A stretch of DNA of 64,000 bases. Origin: Paractinoplanes polyasparticus. Lineage in GTDB: Bacteria; Actinomycetota; Actinomycetes; Mycobacteriales; Micromonosporaceae. This document shows, one piece after another, positions 9,447-19,827 of this stretch. How positions within the stretch are numbered: position 1 is the first letter of the stretch; each line of letters starts with the position of its first letter. Under the pieces are notes generated by a model. The model saw nothing but the letters and a program-made list of their open reading frames with translations, was not told the DNA's origin and did not search any database. The DNA lies in contig NZ_JAHWFK010000008.1 of NCBI RefSeq assembly GCF_019710575.1, forward strand, positions 62,001 through 126,000, in the 5' to 3' direction. The position numbers and the translations under genes were made by a program.

Positions 9447-12400
9447 TCAGGCCACCGCGGACGGGCCGAGGATCATCTTGAGGTCGGCTCGCAGGGCCGG
9501 CGTCGGCGCGACCCGTACCGCGCCCAGCCGCAGAATCGTCGTGCGACTTCCGTTCTGCAGGTGGACGTGCACTTCGGCCTCGCCCGGATGGCTCTTCAGG
9601 ATGTCCTTCAGCTCGGACACCAGCGGCGGCGTGCAGCGGGTGATCGGCATGGTGAGCGTGACCGGCTTGCTGTCGGGGTTGTGGCTGACATCGGGCAGCG
9701 ACATGTCCATGGCCATGATGCGCGGGGTGTCGTCGCGCCGGTCGACCCGGCCCTTGACCACGACGATCGCGTCCTCGGCGATGAACTGGCCGATCACCTC
9801 GTAGGTGTTGGGGAAGAACAACGCCTCGACGCCACCGGCCAGGTCTTCGAGCGTGGCCGAGGCCCACGCGCGGCCCTGCTTGGTGATGCGCCGCTGCACG
9901 CCGGTGAGGATGCCGGCCAGCGTGACGACCTGGCCGTCGGGAACCGAGCCCTCCTCGTTGAGCGCGGCGATCGTCGTGTCGGCCGAGTTCTGCAGCAGTT
10001 GCTCGAGGCCGGCCAGCGGGTGGTCGCTGACGTAGAGGCCGAGCATCTCGCGCTCGAAGGCGAGCTTGTCGCGCTTGTCCCACTCGGAGTCGCCGATCAC
10101 GGGCATGGCCACCGTGGCCGAGCTGCCGCCGTCGGTGTCGCCGAAGGCGCCGAACAGATCGAACTGGCCGGCCGCCTCGTTGCGCTTCACATCGGCGTAC
10201 GCGTCGATGGCCTCGGCGTGCACCGCGAGCAGCCCCTTGCGGCTGTGCCCCATCGAGTCGAACGCGCCCGCCTTGATCAGCGATTCAATGGTCTTCTTGT
10301 TGCAGACGACCGCGTCCACCTTGGAAAGGAAGTCGTAGAAGTCCTGGTATTTACCCTTTTCCTCGCGGCAGCGGGCGATCGCCTCGACCACGTTGTGACC
10401 GACGTTGCGCACCGCGGCCAGGCCGAAGCGGATGTCCTTGCCGACCGGGGTGAACGGGCCGGCGGACTCGTTGACGTCGGGCGGCAGGACCTGGATGCCC
10501 ATGCGCCGGCACTCGGCCAGGTACATGGCCATCTTGTCTTTGTCGTCGCCGACGCTGGTGAGCAGACCACCCATGTATTCGGCCGGGTAGTGCGCCTTCA
10601 GGTAGGCCGTCCAGTAGGAGACCAGCCCGTACGCCGCGGAGTGGGCCTTGTTGAACGCGTAGCCGGCGAACGGGACCAGAACGTCCCACACCGCCTGGAT
10701 CGCCTCGTCGGAGTAGCCGTGCTCGCGGCAGCCGTCGCGGAACGGGATGAACTCCTTGTCGAGGATCTCCTTCTTCTTCTTACCCATCGCGCGGCGCAGC
10801 AGGTCGGCCTGGCCGAGGCTGTAGCCGGCGAGGATCTGCGCGGCGCGCTGCACCTGTTCCTGATAGACGATCAGGCCGTACGTCGGTTCGAGGATCTCGC
10901 GCAGCGGCTCCTCGAGCTCGGGGTGGATCGGGGTGATCTCCTGGAGCTTGTTCTTCCGGAGCGCGTAGTTGGTGTGCGACTCGACGCCCATCGGGCCCGG
11001 TCGGTAGAGCGCCAGGACGGCCGAGATGTCCTCGAAGTTGTCGGGCTTCATCAGCCGCAGCAGCGACCGCATGGGTCCGCCGTCGAGCTGGAACACGCCC
11101 AGCGTGTCGCCGCGGGCCAGCAGCTCGTAGGCCGCCTGGTCGTCGAGCGGCAACGCCAGCAGGTCGAGGTCCATGGCGTGGTTGAGCTTGATGTTCTTGA
11201 CCGCGTCGTCGAGGATCGTCAAGTTGCGCAGGCCCAGGAAGTCCATCTTGAGCAGGCCCAGCGTCTCGCACGTGGGGTAGTCGAACTGCGTGATGATCAC
11301 GCCATCGGCCGGCCGGCGCATCAGCGGGATGTGGTCGATGATCGGCTCGGCCGACATGATCACGCCGGCCGCGTGGACACCGGTCTGCCGGATCAGGCCC
11401 TCGATGCCGCGCGCGGTGTCGATCACCTTCTTGACGTCGGGGTCGGTCTCGTACAGCGTGCGGACCTCGCCGGCCTCGCTGTAGCGCTTGTGCTCCTTGT
11501 CGAAGATGCCGGAGAGCGGGATGCCCTTGCCCATCACGTCGGGCGGCAGGGCCTTGGTGATCCGGTCGCCGACCGCGAACGGGTAGCCGAGCACGCGGGC
11601 GGAGTCCTTGATCGCGGCCTTCGCCTTGATCGTGCCGAACGTGGCGATCTGGGCGACCTTGTCGTCACCCCAGCGCTCGGTGACGTAGCGGATGACCTCG
11701 CCCCGCCGGCGCTCGTCGAAGTCGATGTCGACGTCGGGCATCGAGATGCGCTCGGGGTTGAGGAACCGCTCGAAGATCAGGCCGTGCGGCAGCGGGTCGA
11801 GGTCGGTGATGCCCATCGCGTACGCGATCAGGGAGCCCGCGGCCGAGCCACGCCCGGGGCCGACGGCGATGCCGTTGCGCTTGGACCACTGGATGAAGTC
11901 GGCGACCACGAGGAAGTAGGCCGGGAAACCCATCGAGATGATCACGCCGAGCTCGTACTCGGCCTGCTTCATGTGCAACTCGGGGATGCCGCCGGGGAAG
12001 CGCCGCTTGAGGCCCTCGAACGCCTCGTGGCGGAAGTACTCCTCTTCGGTGTAGCCGTCGGGGATGGGGAACCGGGGCATCAGGTTCTTGAAGGTGAACA
12101 TGCCCTCGGTGTCGACCCGCTCGGCCACCAGCAGCGTCGTGCGGCAGCCCTCCTGCCAGGCGTCGGACGAGTCGACCGCGCGCATCTGGTCGGCCGACTT
12201 GACGAAGTAGCCGTTGCCGTCGAAGCGGAAGCGGTTGGGGTCGGCCACGTTGCTGCCGGTCTGCACGCACAGCAGCACGTCGTGCGCCGCCGCCTGGGCC
12301 TCGTAGACGTAGTGGGAATCGTTGGTGACCAGCGGCTTGATGCCGAGCTTGCGGCCGATCTCGAGCAGGCCGTCGCGCACCCGGCTCTCGATCGACAGGC

Positions 12401-12980
12401 CATGGTCCATGATCTCGAGGAAGTAGTTGTCCTTCCCGAGAGCCTCCTGGTACATCGCGGCGGACTTCAGGGCCTCGTCGAACTGGCCGAGCCGCAGCCG
12501 GGTCTGCACCGTGCCCGAGGGGCAGCCGGTCGTGCCCATGATGCCCTCGGCGTGTTCCGCGATGATGTCGAAATCCATGCGCGGGTACTTGCCGAGCTGG
12601 CCCTCGATCGAGCCGCGCGAGTTGAGGCGGAAGAGGTTCTTCAGGCCGACGGCGTTGCGGGCCCACATGGTCATGTGGGTGTAGGCGCCGTTGCCCGAGA
12701 CGTCGTCGCCCTTCTGCTCGGGGCGGCCCCACTTGATGCGGCTCTTGGTGAGGCGGGACTCGGGCGCCACGTACGCCTCGACGCCGATCACCGGCGTGAT
12801 GCCGGCCGCCTTGGCCTGGGTGTAGAAGTCGTACGCCCCGTGCATGTTGCCGTGGTCGGTGATCGCCGCCGCGGGCATGCCCAGGCGCGAGGCCTCGGCC
12901 AGCAGCTCCTTGACGCGGGCCGCACCGTCGAGCATCGAATACTCGGTGTGCACGTGTAGATGCACGAACGAGTCAGACAC
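9447..12980 (-). CDS. dnaE: DNA polymerase III alpha subunit DnaE (replicative)
   Basis: This is the chromosomal replicase catalytic subunit. It is 1177 residues long, the usual DnaE1 size. The N-terminal PHP domain opens with [13 protein letters not shown]; the catalytic aspartates are in [16 protein letters not shown] (about residue 410); helix-hairpin-helix and OB-fold regions occupy the C-terminal third. The start is GTG at 12980 behind an AAGGGGG ribosome site. A second C-family polymerase (dnaE2) lies 47 kb away in this window. A long plus-strand open frame opposite this gene is a GC-codon artefact. Confidence 0.97.
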   Translation of the reverse strand: MSDSFVHLHVHTEYSMLDGAARVKELLAEASRLGMPAAAITDHGNMHGAYDFYTQAKAAGITPVIGVEAYVAPESRLTKSRIKWGRPEQKGDDVSGNGAYTHMTMWARNAVGLKNLFRLNSRGSIEGQLGKYPRMDFDIIAEHAEGIMGTTGCPSGTVQTRLRLGQFDEALKSAAMYQEALGKDNYFLEIMDHGLSIESRVRDGLLEIGRKLGIKPLVTNDSHYVYEAQAAAHDVLLCVQTGSNVADPNRFRFDGNGYFVKSADQMRAVDSSDAWQEGCRTTLLVAERVDTEGMFTFKNLMPRFPIPDGYTEEEYFRHEAFEGLKRRFPGGIPELHMKQAEYELGVIISMGFPAYFLVVADFIQWSKRNGIAVGPGRGSAAGSLIAYAMGITDLDPLPHGLIFERFLNPERISMPDVDIDFDERRRGEVIRYVTERWGDDKVAQIATFGTIKAKAAIKDSARVLGYPFAVGDRITKALPPDVMGKGIPLSGIFDKEHKRYSEAGEVRTLYETDPDVKKVIDTARGIEGLIRQTGVHAAGVIMSAEPIIDHIPLMRRPADGVIITQFDYPTCETLGLLKMDFLGLRNLTILDDAVKNIKLNHAMDLDLLALPLDDQAAYELLARGDTLGVFQLDGGPMRSLLRLMKPDNFEDISAVLALYRPGPMGVESHTNYALRKNKLQEITPIHPELEEPLREILEPTYGLIVYQEQVQRAAQILAGYSLGQADLLRRAMGKKKKEILDKEFIPFRDGCREHGYSDEAIQAVWDVLVPFAGYAFNKAHSAAYGLVSYWTAYLKAHYPAEYMGGLLTSVGDDKDKMAMYLAECRRMGIQVLPPDVNESAGPFTPVGKDIRFGLAAVRNVGHNVVEAIARCREEKGKYQDFYDFLSKVDAVVCNKKTIESLIKAGAFDSMGHSRKGLLAVHAEAIDAYADVKRNEAAGQFDLFGAFGDTDGGSSATVAMPVIGDSEWDKRDKLAFEREMLGLYVSDHPLAGLEQLLQNSADTTIAALNEEGSVPDGQVVTLAGILTGVQRRITKQGRAWASATLEDLAGGVEALFFPNTYEVIGQFIAEDAIVVVKGRVDRRDDTPRIMAMDMSLPDVSHNPDSKPVTLTMPITRCTPPLVSELKDILKSHPGEAEVHVHLQNGSRTTILRLGAVRVAPTPALRADLKMILGPSAVA

Positions 12981-13097
12981 CCGGGGCCCCCTTTACCTTC
13001 TTGCCCTTGCGGTGCGGCGAAGCCGCCTCCGCCGGCACAGCTGGACCCGAGCGACTCTAGCCGGAGCCCCCGACGAGATTCGAGGGCTACACGCGTG

Positions 13098-14528
13098 TCA
13101 TTCGGCGAATGGCTCGATCATCACACTGGCCGCCTTGAGCCACGCCGTGCGCGTCTCCTGCTGGAGCTCGCCGTACTCGATCGACGAGCCGACCTCGAGG
13201 GCCTGGTCGTAGGGCACGACGGCGACCGCGCGGGTGCGCGTGGCGAAGTGCTTGGCGAAGTCGTCGAGCAGGGGCAGCGGGCCCGGCGAGGGGCACGAGA
13301 TCAGCGTGACCGCGTTGGAGACCAGGTCGCCCATGCCGCTGTCGTCGAGCACGTCGAGCATCCAGTCGGCGGTGAACGCGGCGTCCTCGCGGGGCACGGT
13401 GGTGATCACGAGCTGGTCGGCCTGGCGCATGACGGTCTGCCAGTTGACGCTCTCGACGTTGTTGCCGGTGTCGACGCAGATCACGTCGTGGGTGCGGCGC
13501 AGCAGGTCCATCACGCGGCGCACGGTGGCCTGGTCGAGCCGGGCCGCGAAGCGCGGGTTCTCCTCGCCGGCGAGCACGTCGTACGAGCCGTCGGAGGCGT
13601 GCCGCAGATAGCCGTCGAGCTCCTGCAGCATCGCGTCGCCGTGCAGGTTCTCGATCTGCGTCAGGTCGGCCAGCAGGTGCTTGATCGTGCGGGCGTGGCG
13701 GGCGCTGCCGGCCCGGAGGCCCAGCGTGCCCCGCAACTCGTTGTCGTCCCAGGCGAGCACGCCCCGGCCACGGACGCTGCCGATGGTGGCCGCGGCCAGC
13801 ACCGTGGCGGTCGTCTTGTGCACGCCGCCCTTGGGGTTGGCGAAGGCCAGCACCCGCGGCTTGCCCAGCTTGCGGCGCATCGCCGACACGGCGCGCTCGA
13901 GCTGGTCGTCGGTGCGTCCCTGCCGCCACTCGATGCGGGCGGCGGCCGGCGAGGTGGGCTGCGGCGCCATCGGCGCGGGCGGCGGGGCGGCGGGCCGGGC
14001 CGGCGGGGCCGCCGGCATCGGCGGCGGCGCGACCGGCATGACCGGAGCCGCGGCCGATGCCCGGACCTGCGGGTACTCGCGACCCGGGGGCGGCGCCGCC
14101 GGGGGCCGGGCCCCGGGGTTGAAGAAGCTGTGCTGCTCGTCGGCCGGAGGTGCGGCCGCGGGAGCGGGGGCGGACGCGCGTCGCGGCGAAGGCGGCGCGT
14201 CGGCCGGGCGGCTCTGCCAGCGCGGGTCGAGCGGGTTGATCGGCCGCTGCGGCATCGGGCGCGGCTCAGGCTGCGGCGGCTCGGGCGGGCGCTGCTCGTA
14301 GCGGCCGGCGCCGTACTGGCCGCGGGTCTCGAGCGGGTTGACCGGGCGGCGCGTCGGCAACGGCTGGCCGTACTGCTGTTGCGGGGCCGGCGGCGTAGCC
14401 GCGGCCTCCCGCTCCTGCTCCTGCTGTTCTTCGGTCGGCCGGGAACCGTGCCGGGCGCGGTCGAGCAGCGCCCGCCAACGCGGGGCTGGTTCCGCAGGCC
14501 GGCCCCAGCCGGTCTCGGTCCCGTCCAC
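13098..14528 (-). CDS. MinD/ParA-family ATPase with long Pro-rich N-terminus
   Basis: The 476-residue protein has a disordered Pro/Ala/Arg-rich N-terminal half (about 1-200) and a C-terminal MinD/ParA ATPase domain. The Walker A region reads NPKGGVHKTT instead of the canonical KGGxGKT, with His in place of the second conserved Gly. The second half (DVICVDTGNN, ADQLVITTVP) follows the family. The layout resembles actinobacterial EspI-like proteins linked to type VII secretion, but no ESX gene is nearby. GTG at 14528 is chosen because GGGAGGAC lies seven bases upstream; an in-frame upstream start lacks one. Confidence 0.82.
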   Translation of the reverse strand: MDGTETGWGRPAEPAPRWRALLDRARHGSRPTEEQQEQEREAAATPPAPQQQYGQPLPTRRPVNPLETRGQYGAGRYEQRPPEPPQPEPRPMPQRPINPLDPRWQSRPADAPPSPRRASAPAPAAAPPADEQHSFFNPGARPPAAPPPGREYPQVRASAAAPVMPVAPPPMPAAPPARPAAPPPAPMAPQPTSPAAARIEWRQGRTDDQLERAVSAMRRKLGKPRVLAFANPKGGVHKTTATVLAAATIGSVRGRGVLAWDDNELRGTLGLRAGSARHARTIKHLLADLTQIENLHGDAMLQELDGYLRHASDGSYDVLAGEENPRFAARLDQATVRRVMDLLRRTHDVICVDTGNNVESVNWQTVMRQADQLVITTVPREDAAFTADWMLDVLDDSGMGDLVSNAVTLISCPSPGPLPLLDDFAKHFATRTRAVAVVPYDQALEVGSSIEYGELQQETRTAWLKAASVMIEPFAE

Positions 14529-14653
14529 GGGTCGTCCTCCCTGCGCTGCTTGACTGCCGGTGATCCACACCCCGGGCTCCTCGCCCCTGACAGGCTACGG
14601 AGCGAACCCCGATCGGGCCACTGCCCGTTCTCCCGAACCGGCCGGCGAGAGAA

Positions 14654-15658
14654 CTAACGCCCGGATCCGGCTCGAGGTGCTGCTGAACTGCTGGTCGCAT
14701 CGTGAGCAGGAATCGCATCCGAAGCAGAGGGTACGGCAGAGCGCTCCTCCGGTGCCGGGGTGGAAGGCGGCGTCGCGCGGACAGCGCCGATCGATGAGGC
14801 AGATGTCACAGGCGCCCCGGCCGACGACATTATCGGCGTGGATGGCCGCGGGGCAATGCCCTCGGACCCGGTTGGCACAGCGGGCGAGCGCGGCGGTTCG
14901 GCCGGAACTGTGCCGTTCTGCTCCGGCAGCGGCGGGCGGAACTCGGTGCGGTCCAGCTGACGCACCTCGGGAGCCGGGTCGACGGCCCGTACGCCGGGCC
15001 GGTCGGCCACCGCACGCAGGGCGGCCGGCGCCGCCCGGACCACAGCCGCGAAGACGCAGGAGCACCCCGAGCGGTAGGCCGCGGCCTCCGCCGCCGCAGT
15101 GCCGGCCGCCGCCGCGTACGCCCGCCGGGCCCGCCGCTGGTTCTCGTCGTCCCCGGTCAGGCGACGGGCCAGTTGCTCGTACTCGGCCTGCTCCCGATCG
15201 CGCTCGAGGGCCGTGTCGAGCATGCCGGTGAGCACGTCGGCCGGCAGCCGGTAGACCGGGATCCGCACGACCGGGGTGTGCGCCGTGGCCAGCGGCACCC
15301 GGGCGTACACCTGAGCCACCGCCGTGCCCGGGAACAGATCGGCCAGCAGCCCGGCGGCCACGTAGTGCTCCAGGCTCACCAGCGCCCACGTCTCGCCCGC
15401 GGAAGGCGCCGACGGGTTGGTCAGGGCGTCCAGCTCGTCGCGGGTCGCGTCGAGGTAGCCGGGCACCGGCTGACCCTGCACCACGCCGACCCGGACGACG
15501 TCGCCCGGATCAACGCCGGGCGCCGCCTCGGGCCGGCTCAGCCAGAGCGAGCCGAGCAGCAGCACACCGGCCGAGGCGACCGCGACGGCGGCGACCAGAC
15601 GGGCCGAGGGGGCGCCGCGCAGCGGGTGCCCCCGTACTCGATGACCCGCGGGCCCCAC
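14654..15658 (-). CDS. hypothetical membrane-anchored extracytoplasmic protein
   Basis: No specific family recognised. The protein has 334 residues: a basic N-terminus, one membrane span (about 21-40, LVAAVAVASAGVLLLGSLWL), and an Ala/Arg-rich outside region. Residues about 50-60 (DPGDVVRVGVVQG) and the following YVAAGLLADLFPG segment resemble SAF-domain proteins (family of flagellar/pilus assembly chaperones), but weakly. The last 100 residues are Ser/Pro/Ala-rich and probably disordered. It sits between the ParA-like gene and rluD and begins 19 bases after the rluD stop. A shared operon with the ParA-like ATPase is plausible. Confidence 0.65.
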   Translation of the reverse strand: MGPAGHRVRGHPLRGAPSARLVAAVAVASAGVLLLGSLWLSRPEAAPGVDPGDVVRVGVVQGQPVPGYLDATRDELDALTNPSAPSAGETWALVSLEHYVAAGLLADLFPGTAVAQVYARVPLATAHTPVVRIPVYRLPADVLTGMLDTALERDREQAEYEQLARRLTGDDENQRRARRAYAAAAGTAAAEAAAYRSGCSCVFAAVVRAAPAALRAVADRPGVRAVDPAPEVRQLDRTEFRPPLPEQNGTVPAEPPRSPAVPTGSEGIAPRPSTPIMSSAGAPVTSASSIGAVRATPPSTPAPEERSAVPSASDAIPAHDATSSSAAPRAGSGR

Positions 15659-15677
15659 CGGTGACAGTGCTCCCGGA

Positions 15678-16607
15678 TCAGCTCGCGTCCTGCAGCACGC
15701 TCAGCGCGTACTTCAGGTCGTCCGGGTAGTCGCTGACAAAACGCACCTCGTCGTGGGTGCGCGGGTGCAGGAACGCCAGTTCGCGGGCGTGCAGCCACTG
15801 CCGGTTGAGCTTGAGCCGAGCCGCCAGCGTCGGGTCGGCGCCGTACTGCGTGTCGCCGGCGCAGGGGTGCCGCATGGCCGAGAAGTGCACCCGGATCTGG
15901 TGGGTCCGGCCGGTCTCGAGCTTCACGTCGACCAGGCTGGCCGAGCGGAACGCCTCGATCGTGTCGTAGTGGGTGACGCTCGGCTTGCCCGTCGACATCA
16001 CCGCGAACCGGTAGTCGGCCGTCGGGTGGCGGTCGATCGGCGCGTCGATGGTGCCCCGCAGCGGGTCGAGGTGGCCCTGCACGACCGCGTGGTAGCGCTT
16101 GTCGACCTCGCGCTCCTTGAACGCCCGCTTGAGCATGCTGTAGGCCGTCTCACTCTTGGCCACGACCATGATGCCGGTGGTGCCGACGTCGAGGCGGTGG
16201 ACGATCCCCTGCCGCTCGGCGGCGCCGCTGGTCGCGACGTTCTGCCCCATGGCGGCCAGGCCGCTCACGACGGTGGGGCCGGTCCAGCCCGGGCTGGGGT
16301 GCGCGGCCACGCCGACCGGCTTGTCGACCACCACGATGTCGTCGTCGCTGTAGATCACCTGGAGGCCGTGGACGGGCTCGGCCACCAGCACCGGCGCGCT
16401 CGCCGGCGAGGGCAGCGTGACCTCGAGCCAGGCGCCCGCGCTGACCTTGTCGGACTTGGGGCGCGGGATGCCGTCGACCAGCGCGTCGCCCGATTCGACG
16501 AGTGTCGCGGCGGCCGTGCGGGACAGCCCGAACAACCGCGATACGGCCTGGTCGAGCCGCATGCCGTCGAGCCCGTCGGGCACCGGCAGGGAGCGCTGGG
16601 AGCTCAC
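15678..16607 (-). CDS. rluD: 23S rRNA pseudouridine synthase, RluD type
   Basis: This enzyme isomerises uridines in 23S rRNA helix 69 (RluA/RluD family). The 309 residues contain an N-terminal S4 RNA-binding domain (about 15-75) and the catalytic domain with [15 protein letters not shown], whose Asp is the nucleophile. The start is GTG 16607, overlapping the lspA stop (GTGA). The frame is open further upstream, but that part is the lspA shadow. The lspA-rluD order is conserved in actinobacteria. Exact target positions are inferred from the family. Confidence 0.92.
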   Translation of the reverse strand: MSSQRSLPVPDGLDGMRLDQAVSRLFGLSRTAAATLVESGDALVDGIPRPKSDKVSAGAWLEVTLPSPASAPVLVAEPVHGLQVIYSDDDIVVVDKPVGVAAHPSPGWTGPTVVSGLAAMGQNVATSGAAERQGIVHRLDVGTTGIMVVAKSETAYSMLKRAFKEREVDKRYHAVVQGHLDPLRGTIDAPIDRHPTADYRFAVMSTGKPSVTHYDTIEAFRSASLVDVKLETGRTHQIRVHFSAMRHPCAGDTQYGADPTLAARLKLNRQWLHARELAFLHPRTHDEVRFVSDYPDDLKYALSVLQDAS

Positions 16608-17197
16608 TTCTGCTCGTCCTTCTTCTTCCGTACGGAGATCCGGGTGCCGTCCCGCTGCCGGCCGGTGAGCTCGAGCAGCACCGCGAGCACGACGCCCACG
16701 CTGAGGCAGCTGTCCGCGATGTTGAAGACGGCGAAGTATTCCGCGTACGGCCCGAAGAGGCTGATCATGTCGACCACGTGACCGTGCAGGAAGCCGGGGG
16801 CGCGGAACAGCCGGTCGATCAGGTTGCCCAGGGCGCCGCCGAGCACGAGGCCCAGCGCCAGCGCCCACGGCACCGAGCGCAGCCGGGTCGCCATGTAGGT
16901 GATCCAGCCGATCACGACCAGGGTGATCACCGGGAAGATCCATGTGTAGTCGCTGCCCAGGCTGAAGGCGGCCCCGCTGTTGCGCAGGAGCGACAGGTAG
17001 ATCAGGCCACCGAGGATCCGGACGGGATTCCCCTCGTCCAGGTTCTCGGTGGAGAGCCACTTGACCCACTGGTCAAGGGCCACGGCGACCACTGCGGTGG
17101 CGCCGAGGACGGCCACGGCACGCCCGCTGAGCCGGGGTTTCGGCCCCTGCTCAGGCTCGTCCACGGTGGTCGCGCCCGTAGCCTCGTCGGCGTTCAG
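16604..17197 (-). CDS. lspA: lipoprotein signal peptidase LspA
   Basis: LspA cleaves signal peptides from prolipoproteins in the membrane. Four spans and both catalytic aspartates are visible (GNLIDRL and FNIADSCL). The start is uncertain. The best ribosome site in the region, GGAGG, lies seven bases before a CTG at 17197 that overlaps the TGA of the preceding gene, giving 197 residues. A GTG at 17164 (186 residues) is the conventional alternative but lacks a comparable ribosome site. The C-terminus ends in a Lys-rich tail, KKKDEQK. It is translationally coupled to the DksA-like gene and to rluD. Confidence 0.9.
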   Translation of the reverse strand: MNADEATGATTVDEPEQGPKPRLSGRAVAVLGATAVVAVALDQWVKWLSTENLDEGNPVRILGGLIYLSLLRNSGAAFSLGSDYTWIFPVITLVVIGWITYMATRLRSVPWALALGLVLGGALGNLIDRLFRAPGFLHGHVVDMISLFGPYAEYFAVFNIADSCLSVGVVLAVLLELTGRQRDGTRISVRKKKDEQK

Positions 17198-17640
17198 CGT
17201 CGTTCCTCCAGCTGCTTGCAGGACACACAGAGAGTCGCGGACGGGAACGCCGCCACTCGCTCGACCGGGATCGCGTTGCCGCACCGCTCGCACCAACCGT
17301 AGTTGCCCTCGCCGAGCCGGTCGATGGCGCGTTCCACCTGTGTGATGCGCTCCAGCAGATTGTTGGCCAGAGTGATCTCCTGCTCACGTTCGAGCGTCTT
17401 GGAGCCGGTGTCGGCCTGGTCGTCGCCGACCGAGTCGGCCACGCGGTCGCGCTGCAGCTCGGTGAGCTCGCTGATCGAGGTGTCGTACTCGGCCTGCAGC
17501 TCGTCGCGGCGCTCGACCAGCGCAACCCGGATCTTCTCGGTCTCGGCGGCGCTGCGGGTCCGCCGGCCCTCGCCCGTCGCGGTCGCCTTGGTGCCGGTTG
17601 CCTTGGTGCCGGTTGCCTTGGTGCCGGTTGCCTTGGCCAT
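17194..17640 (-). CDS. DksA/TraR-family C4 zinc-finger protein
   Basis: The 148-residue protein has an N-terminal repeat region, a coiled-coil segment with many Glu and Arg (about 35-100), and a C-terminal C4 zinc finger (WCERCG...CVSCK). This family includes RNA polymerase secondary-channel binders such as DksA; the coiled-coil tip here has DQAD near the hairpin, but a DksA-like role is not proven for actinobacterial members. ATG 17640 follows GAGGGAG. Residues 3-20 are three copies of ATGTK plus a partial one. It is directly upstream of lspA, with an overlap. Confidence 0.85.
   Translation of the reverse strand: MAKATGTKATGTKATGTKATATGEGRRTRSAAETEKIRVALVERRDELQAEYDTSISELTELQRDRVADSVGDDQADTGSKTLEREQEITLANNLLERITQVERAIDRLGEGNYGWCERCGNAIPVERVAAFPSATLCVSCKQLEERR
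17586..17630 (-). repeat. three 15-bp tandem repeats in the dksA-like gene
   Basis: Three perfect tandem copies of a 15-base unit (plus strand CCTTGGTGCCGGTTG) are followed by a partial fourth. They encode the ATGTK repeat at the N-terminus of the DksA-like protein. The identity at DNA level suggests recent slippage. Confidence 0.85.
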
Positions 17641-17831
17641 GGTCGCTCCCTCACCCGCCCGAGCGGCGATCAGCGTGCAGATTACGAGCCGAGGGCGCCG
17701 CTGAGGCCCCCCGGCCCTACCGTCGAAGTTGCCGGCCGGCCGGTCGCTCGGGCCGGGCAACGCCGTAGATCTTCCCCCACCGGCCCCACCGGCGCGGCCG
17801 AACCCGCGGCCACGCACTCCAGTGGGTGGCA

Positions 17832-17860
17832 AGGATACGGAACGTATACCGGACCGACAA
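17832..17860 (-). promoter_or_regulatory. candidate promoter for dksA-lspA-rluD
   Basis: On the minus strand, TTGTCG (17855-17860) and TATCCT (17832-17837) are spaced 17 bases apart. Transcription would begin near 17825, giving a leader of about 185 bases before the dksA-like gene. Confidence 0.5.
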
Positions 17861-17914
17861 CAGCCCGTACCGGATCTTGCCCCGCAATTAACGCGAATCT
17901 CCCCGAAACCGTGG

Positions 17915-19456
17915 CTAGATACCGGTGGGATCCTCGTCGCCCTCCTCACCGAACCAGCGGGCCAGGCGGCCCCGGCGGCTGACCGCCCGCAGGCGGCGCT
18001 CGGCGACGTCGCGGACCGCGGCGGTGGCCACGATCAGCAGGGCGTCGCCGGTGCGCAGCCGCGTGTCGGGGACGGGCACGAAGCCGGCGCCGTCCCGCAC
18101 GACCAGGGTGACCGACGCGCCCGACGGCAGGCGCAGCTCGTCGATGTGCACACCGGCCAACCGGGAGCCCTCGGCGATCTCCATCTGGAGCAGGTCGGCA
18201 TTCATCCGCTCCAGCGGCGCGGTCTCGACGTGCACCTCGGCCGCCTCGCCGGGGGCGGTCACGCCCAGCATCCGCGCGGCCGGGCCGAGCGTGCTCGCCT
18301 GCACCAGCGTGAAGATGATGACCAGCACGAACACCGCGTCGAACAGGCCCTCCGCGCCGGGTGTGCCGGCCGAGAGCGGGATAGTGGCCAGCACGATCGG
18401 CACGGCGCCGCGCAGGCCCGCCCACGACAGGAAGGCGCTGCCCCGCCAGCCCACCCGGTTGCCGGGGCGGCGGGGGCCACGCAGGGGCCGGGCCAGCACC
18501 GCCGCGATCACCACCGACAGCGGCCGGGCCAGCAACACCAGGGCCACCCCGACGACCAGCGCGGGCACCAGCGCATCGGCCAGCCGGGCGGGCGAGCTGA
18601 GCAGGCCCAGCAGCACGAACAGGCCGATCTGGGCGACCCAGGCCAGGCCGTCGGCGAATCCGAGGATGGCCCGGCGGTGCGGGATCCGGCCGTTGCCGAG
18701 CACCACCCCCGCGACATAGACCGCGAGGAAGCCGGAGGCGTGAACAACGGCGCCACCGGCGTACGCCAGCACGGTGAGACCCACCGCCGCGATCGGGTAG
18801 AGACCGGCTGACGGCAGCGCGGCATTGCGCAGCAACCAGCGCCCCGCCGCCCCCACCGCGTAGCCGATCGCTGCTCCCGCCGCCAGCTCGTAAACGACGA
18901 TCGACAGCTCGTACCACCACGGATGCATCTCCGACAGGTCCGCGCTGAGCAGCACGACCAGCAGCACCACGGGCGCGTCGTTCATGCCGGACTCGGCCTC
19001 GAGCGTGGCGACGAGACGGGGCGGCAGCCGCAGCCGGCGCAGGGTGGCGAAGACTGCGGCGGCGTCGGTCGACGACAGCACCGCGCCGTAGAGCAGGGCC
19101 AGCTGCCAGGGGAGATCGAGCAGCACGTGGACGACGAGACCGACCACCACGATGCTGACCGCCACCCCCACCGTGGCCAGCGAGCTGGCCAGGCCCAGCA
19201 CCGGCCGCAGCGTGCTCCAGCGGGCGGTCAGCCCGCCCTCGGCAATGATCATGATGAGCGCGCAGAAGCCGAGCGTCCGGGTCAGCTCGGCGTCGTCGAA
19301 GCGGATGCCCAGCCCGGCCTCGCCGATGAGGATGCCGATGGCCAGGTAGACGAGCAGGCTCGGCAGCCCGACCCGGGTCGAGACCCGGACCGCGGCCACC
19401 GCCACCAGCAGGACCGCGGAACCGATGAGCAGCGCGTAGTCCAGCCCACCGGTCAC
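17915..19456 (-). CDS. cation/proton antiporter (CPA1/NhaP2-type) with TrkA-C domain
   Basis: The 513-residue protein has about 12 membrane spans across residues 1-390 (Na/H exchanger fold) and a cytoplasmic C-terminal TrkA-C regulatory domain (about 410-490), matching potassium/proton antiporters of the NhaP2/CvrA group. The exchanger core shows GILIGEAGLG, ESGMNDAPVVLL and SWAGLRGAVPIVLA. The ion could be K+ or Na+; TrkA-C favours K+. Its ATG overlaps the DUF167 gene stop by four bases, so the two are co-translated. Confidence 0.88.
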   Translation of the reverse strand: MTGGLDYALLIGSAVLLVAVAAVRVSTRVGLPSLLVYLAIGILIGEAGLGIRFDDAELTRTLGFCALIMIIAEGGLTARWSTLRPVLGLASSLATVGVAVSIVVVGLVVHVLLDLPWQLALLYGAVLSSTDAAAVFATLRRLRLPPRLVATLEAESGMNDAPVVLLVVLLSADLSEMHPWWYELSIVVYELAAGAAIGYAVGAAGRWLLRNAALPSAGLYPIAAVGLTVLAYAGGAVVHASGFLAVYVAGVVLGNGRIPHRRAILGFADGLAWVAQIGLFVLLGLLSSPARLADALVPALVVGVALVLLARPLSVVIAAVLARPLRGPRRPGNRVGWRGSAFLSWAGLRGAVPIVLATIPLSAGTPGAEGLFDAVFVLVIIFTLVQASTLGPAARMLGVTAPGEAAEVHVETAPLERMNADLLQMEIAEGSRLAGVHIDELRLPSGASVTLVVRDGAGFVPVPDTRLRTGDALLIVATAAVRDVAERRLRAVSRRGRLARWFGEEGDEDPTGI

Positions 19457-19782
19457 GGCGTGGCCGTGCCGTCCCGCAGCGCGGTCAGGCGCCCGGCGAC
19501 CCCGGCGGCGGGTGCGGCGACGATGAACACCTTGTCGCGGCTGGTGGCGCCGAGCCGCAGCTCCACGGCGGCCGGGCGCACTCCGAGAGCGCCGGCCAGC
19601 GCCCGCCGCACGGCCTCGGTCGCCTTGCCGTCCACGGCCGGCGCACCCACGGCGATGATCAGGGCGGGCCCGTGCGGCCCCTCGTAGCGTCCGCCGACGC
19701 GGTCACGTCCGGCGCCCGGCCGCACCCGGACGGGCACGGAGAGGGCAGTCTCGTCAGGCGGAGGCACGCGGCGCTTGACCAT
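19453..19782 (-). CDS. DUF167 (YggU) family protein
   Basis: The 109-residue DUF167 protein has characteristic segments: SVPVRVRPGAGRDRVGG near the N-terminus, VGAPAVDGKATEAVRRAL in the middle, and GATSRDKVFIV towards the end. The family has a known alpha/beta fold but no settled function. The gene overlaps the antiporter start (ATGA). Confidence 0.88.
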   Translation of the reverse strand: MVKRRVPPPDETALSVPVRVRPGAGRDRVGGRYEGPHGPALIIAVGAPAVDGKATEAVRRALAGALGVRPAAVELRLGATSRDKVFIVAAPAAGVAGRLTALRDGTATP

Positions 19783-19827
19783 GCCTCATTGTGCCGATCA
19801 ACGTCCGGCCTTGGGGAAGTCCGAAGT

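Noticed and set aside
8319..12959. Very long plus-strand open frame (about 1546 codons) opposite dnaE
   Set aside because: It lies antisense to a clear dnaE gene and its translation is a low-complexity Arg/Gly/Ala/Val mixture, the usual result of high-GC codon use. Similar antisense frames opposite ftsZ, leuS, the M36 protease, and dnaE2 were rejected for the same reason.
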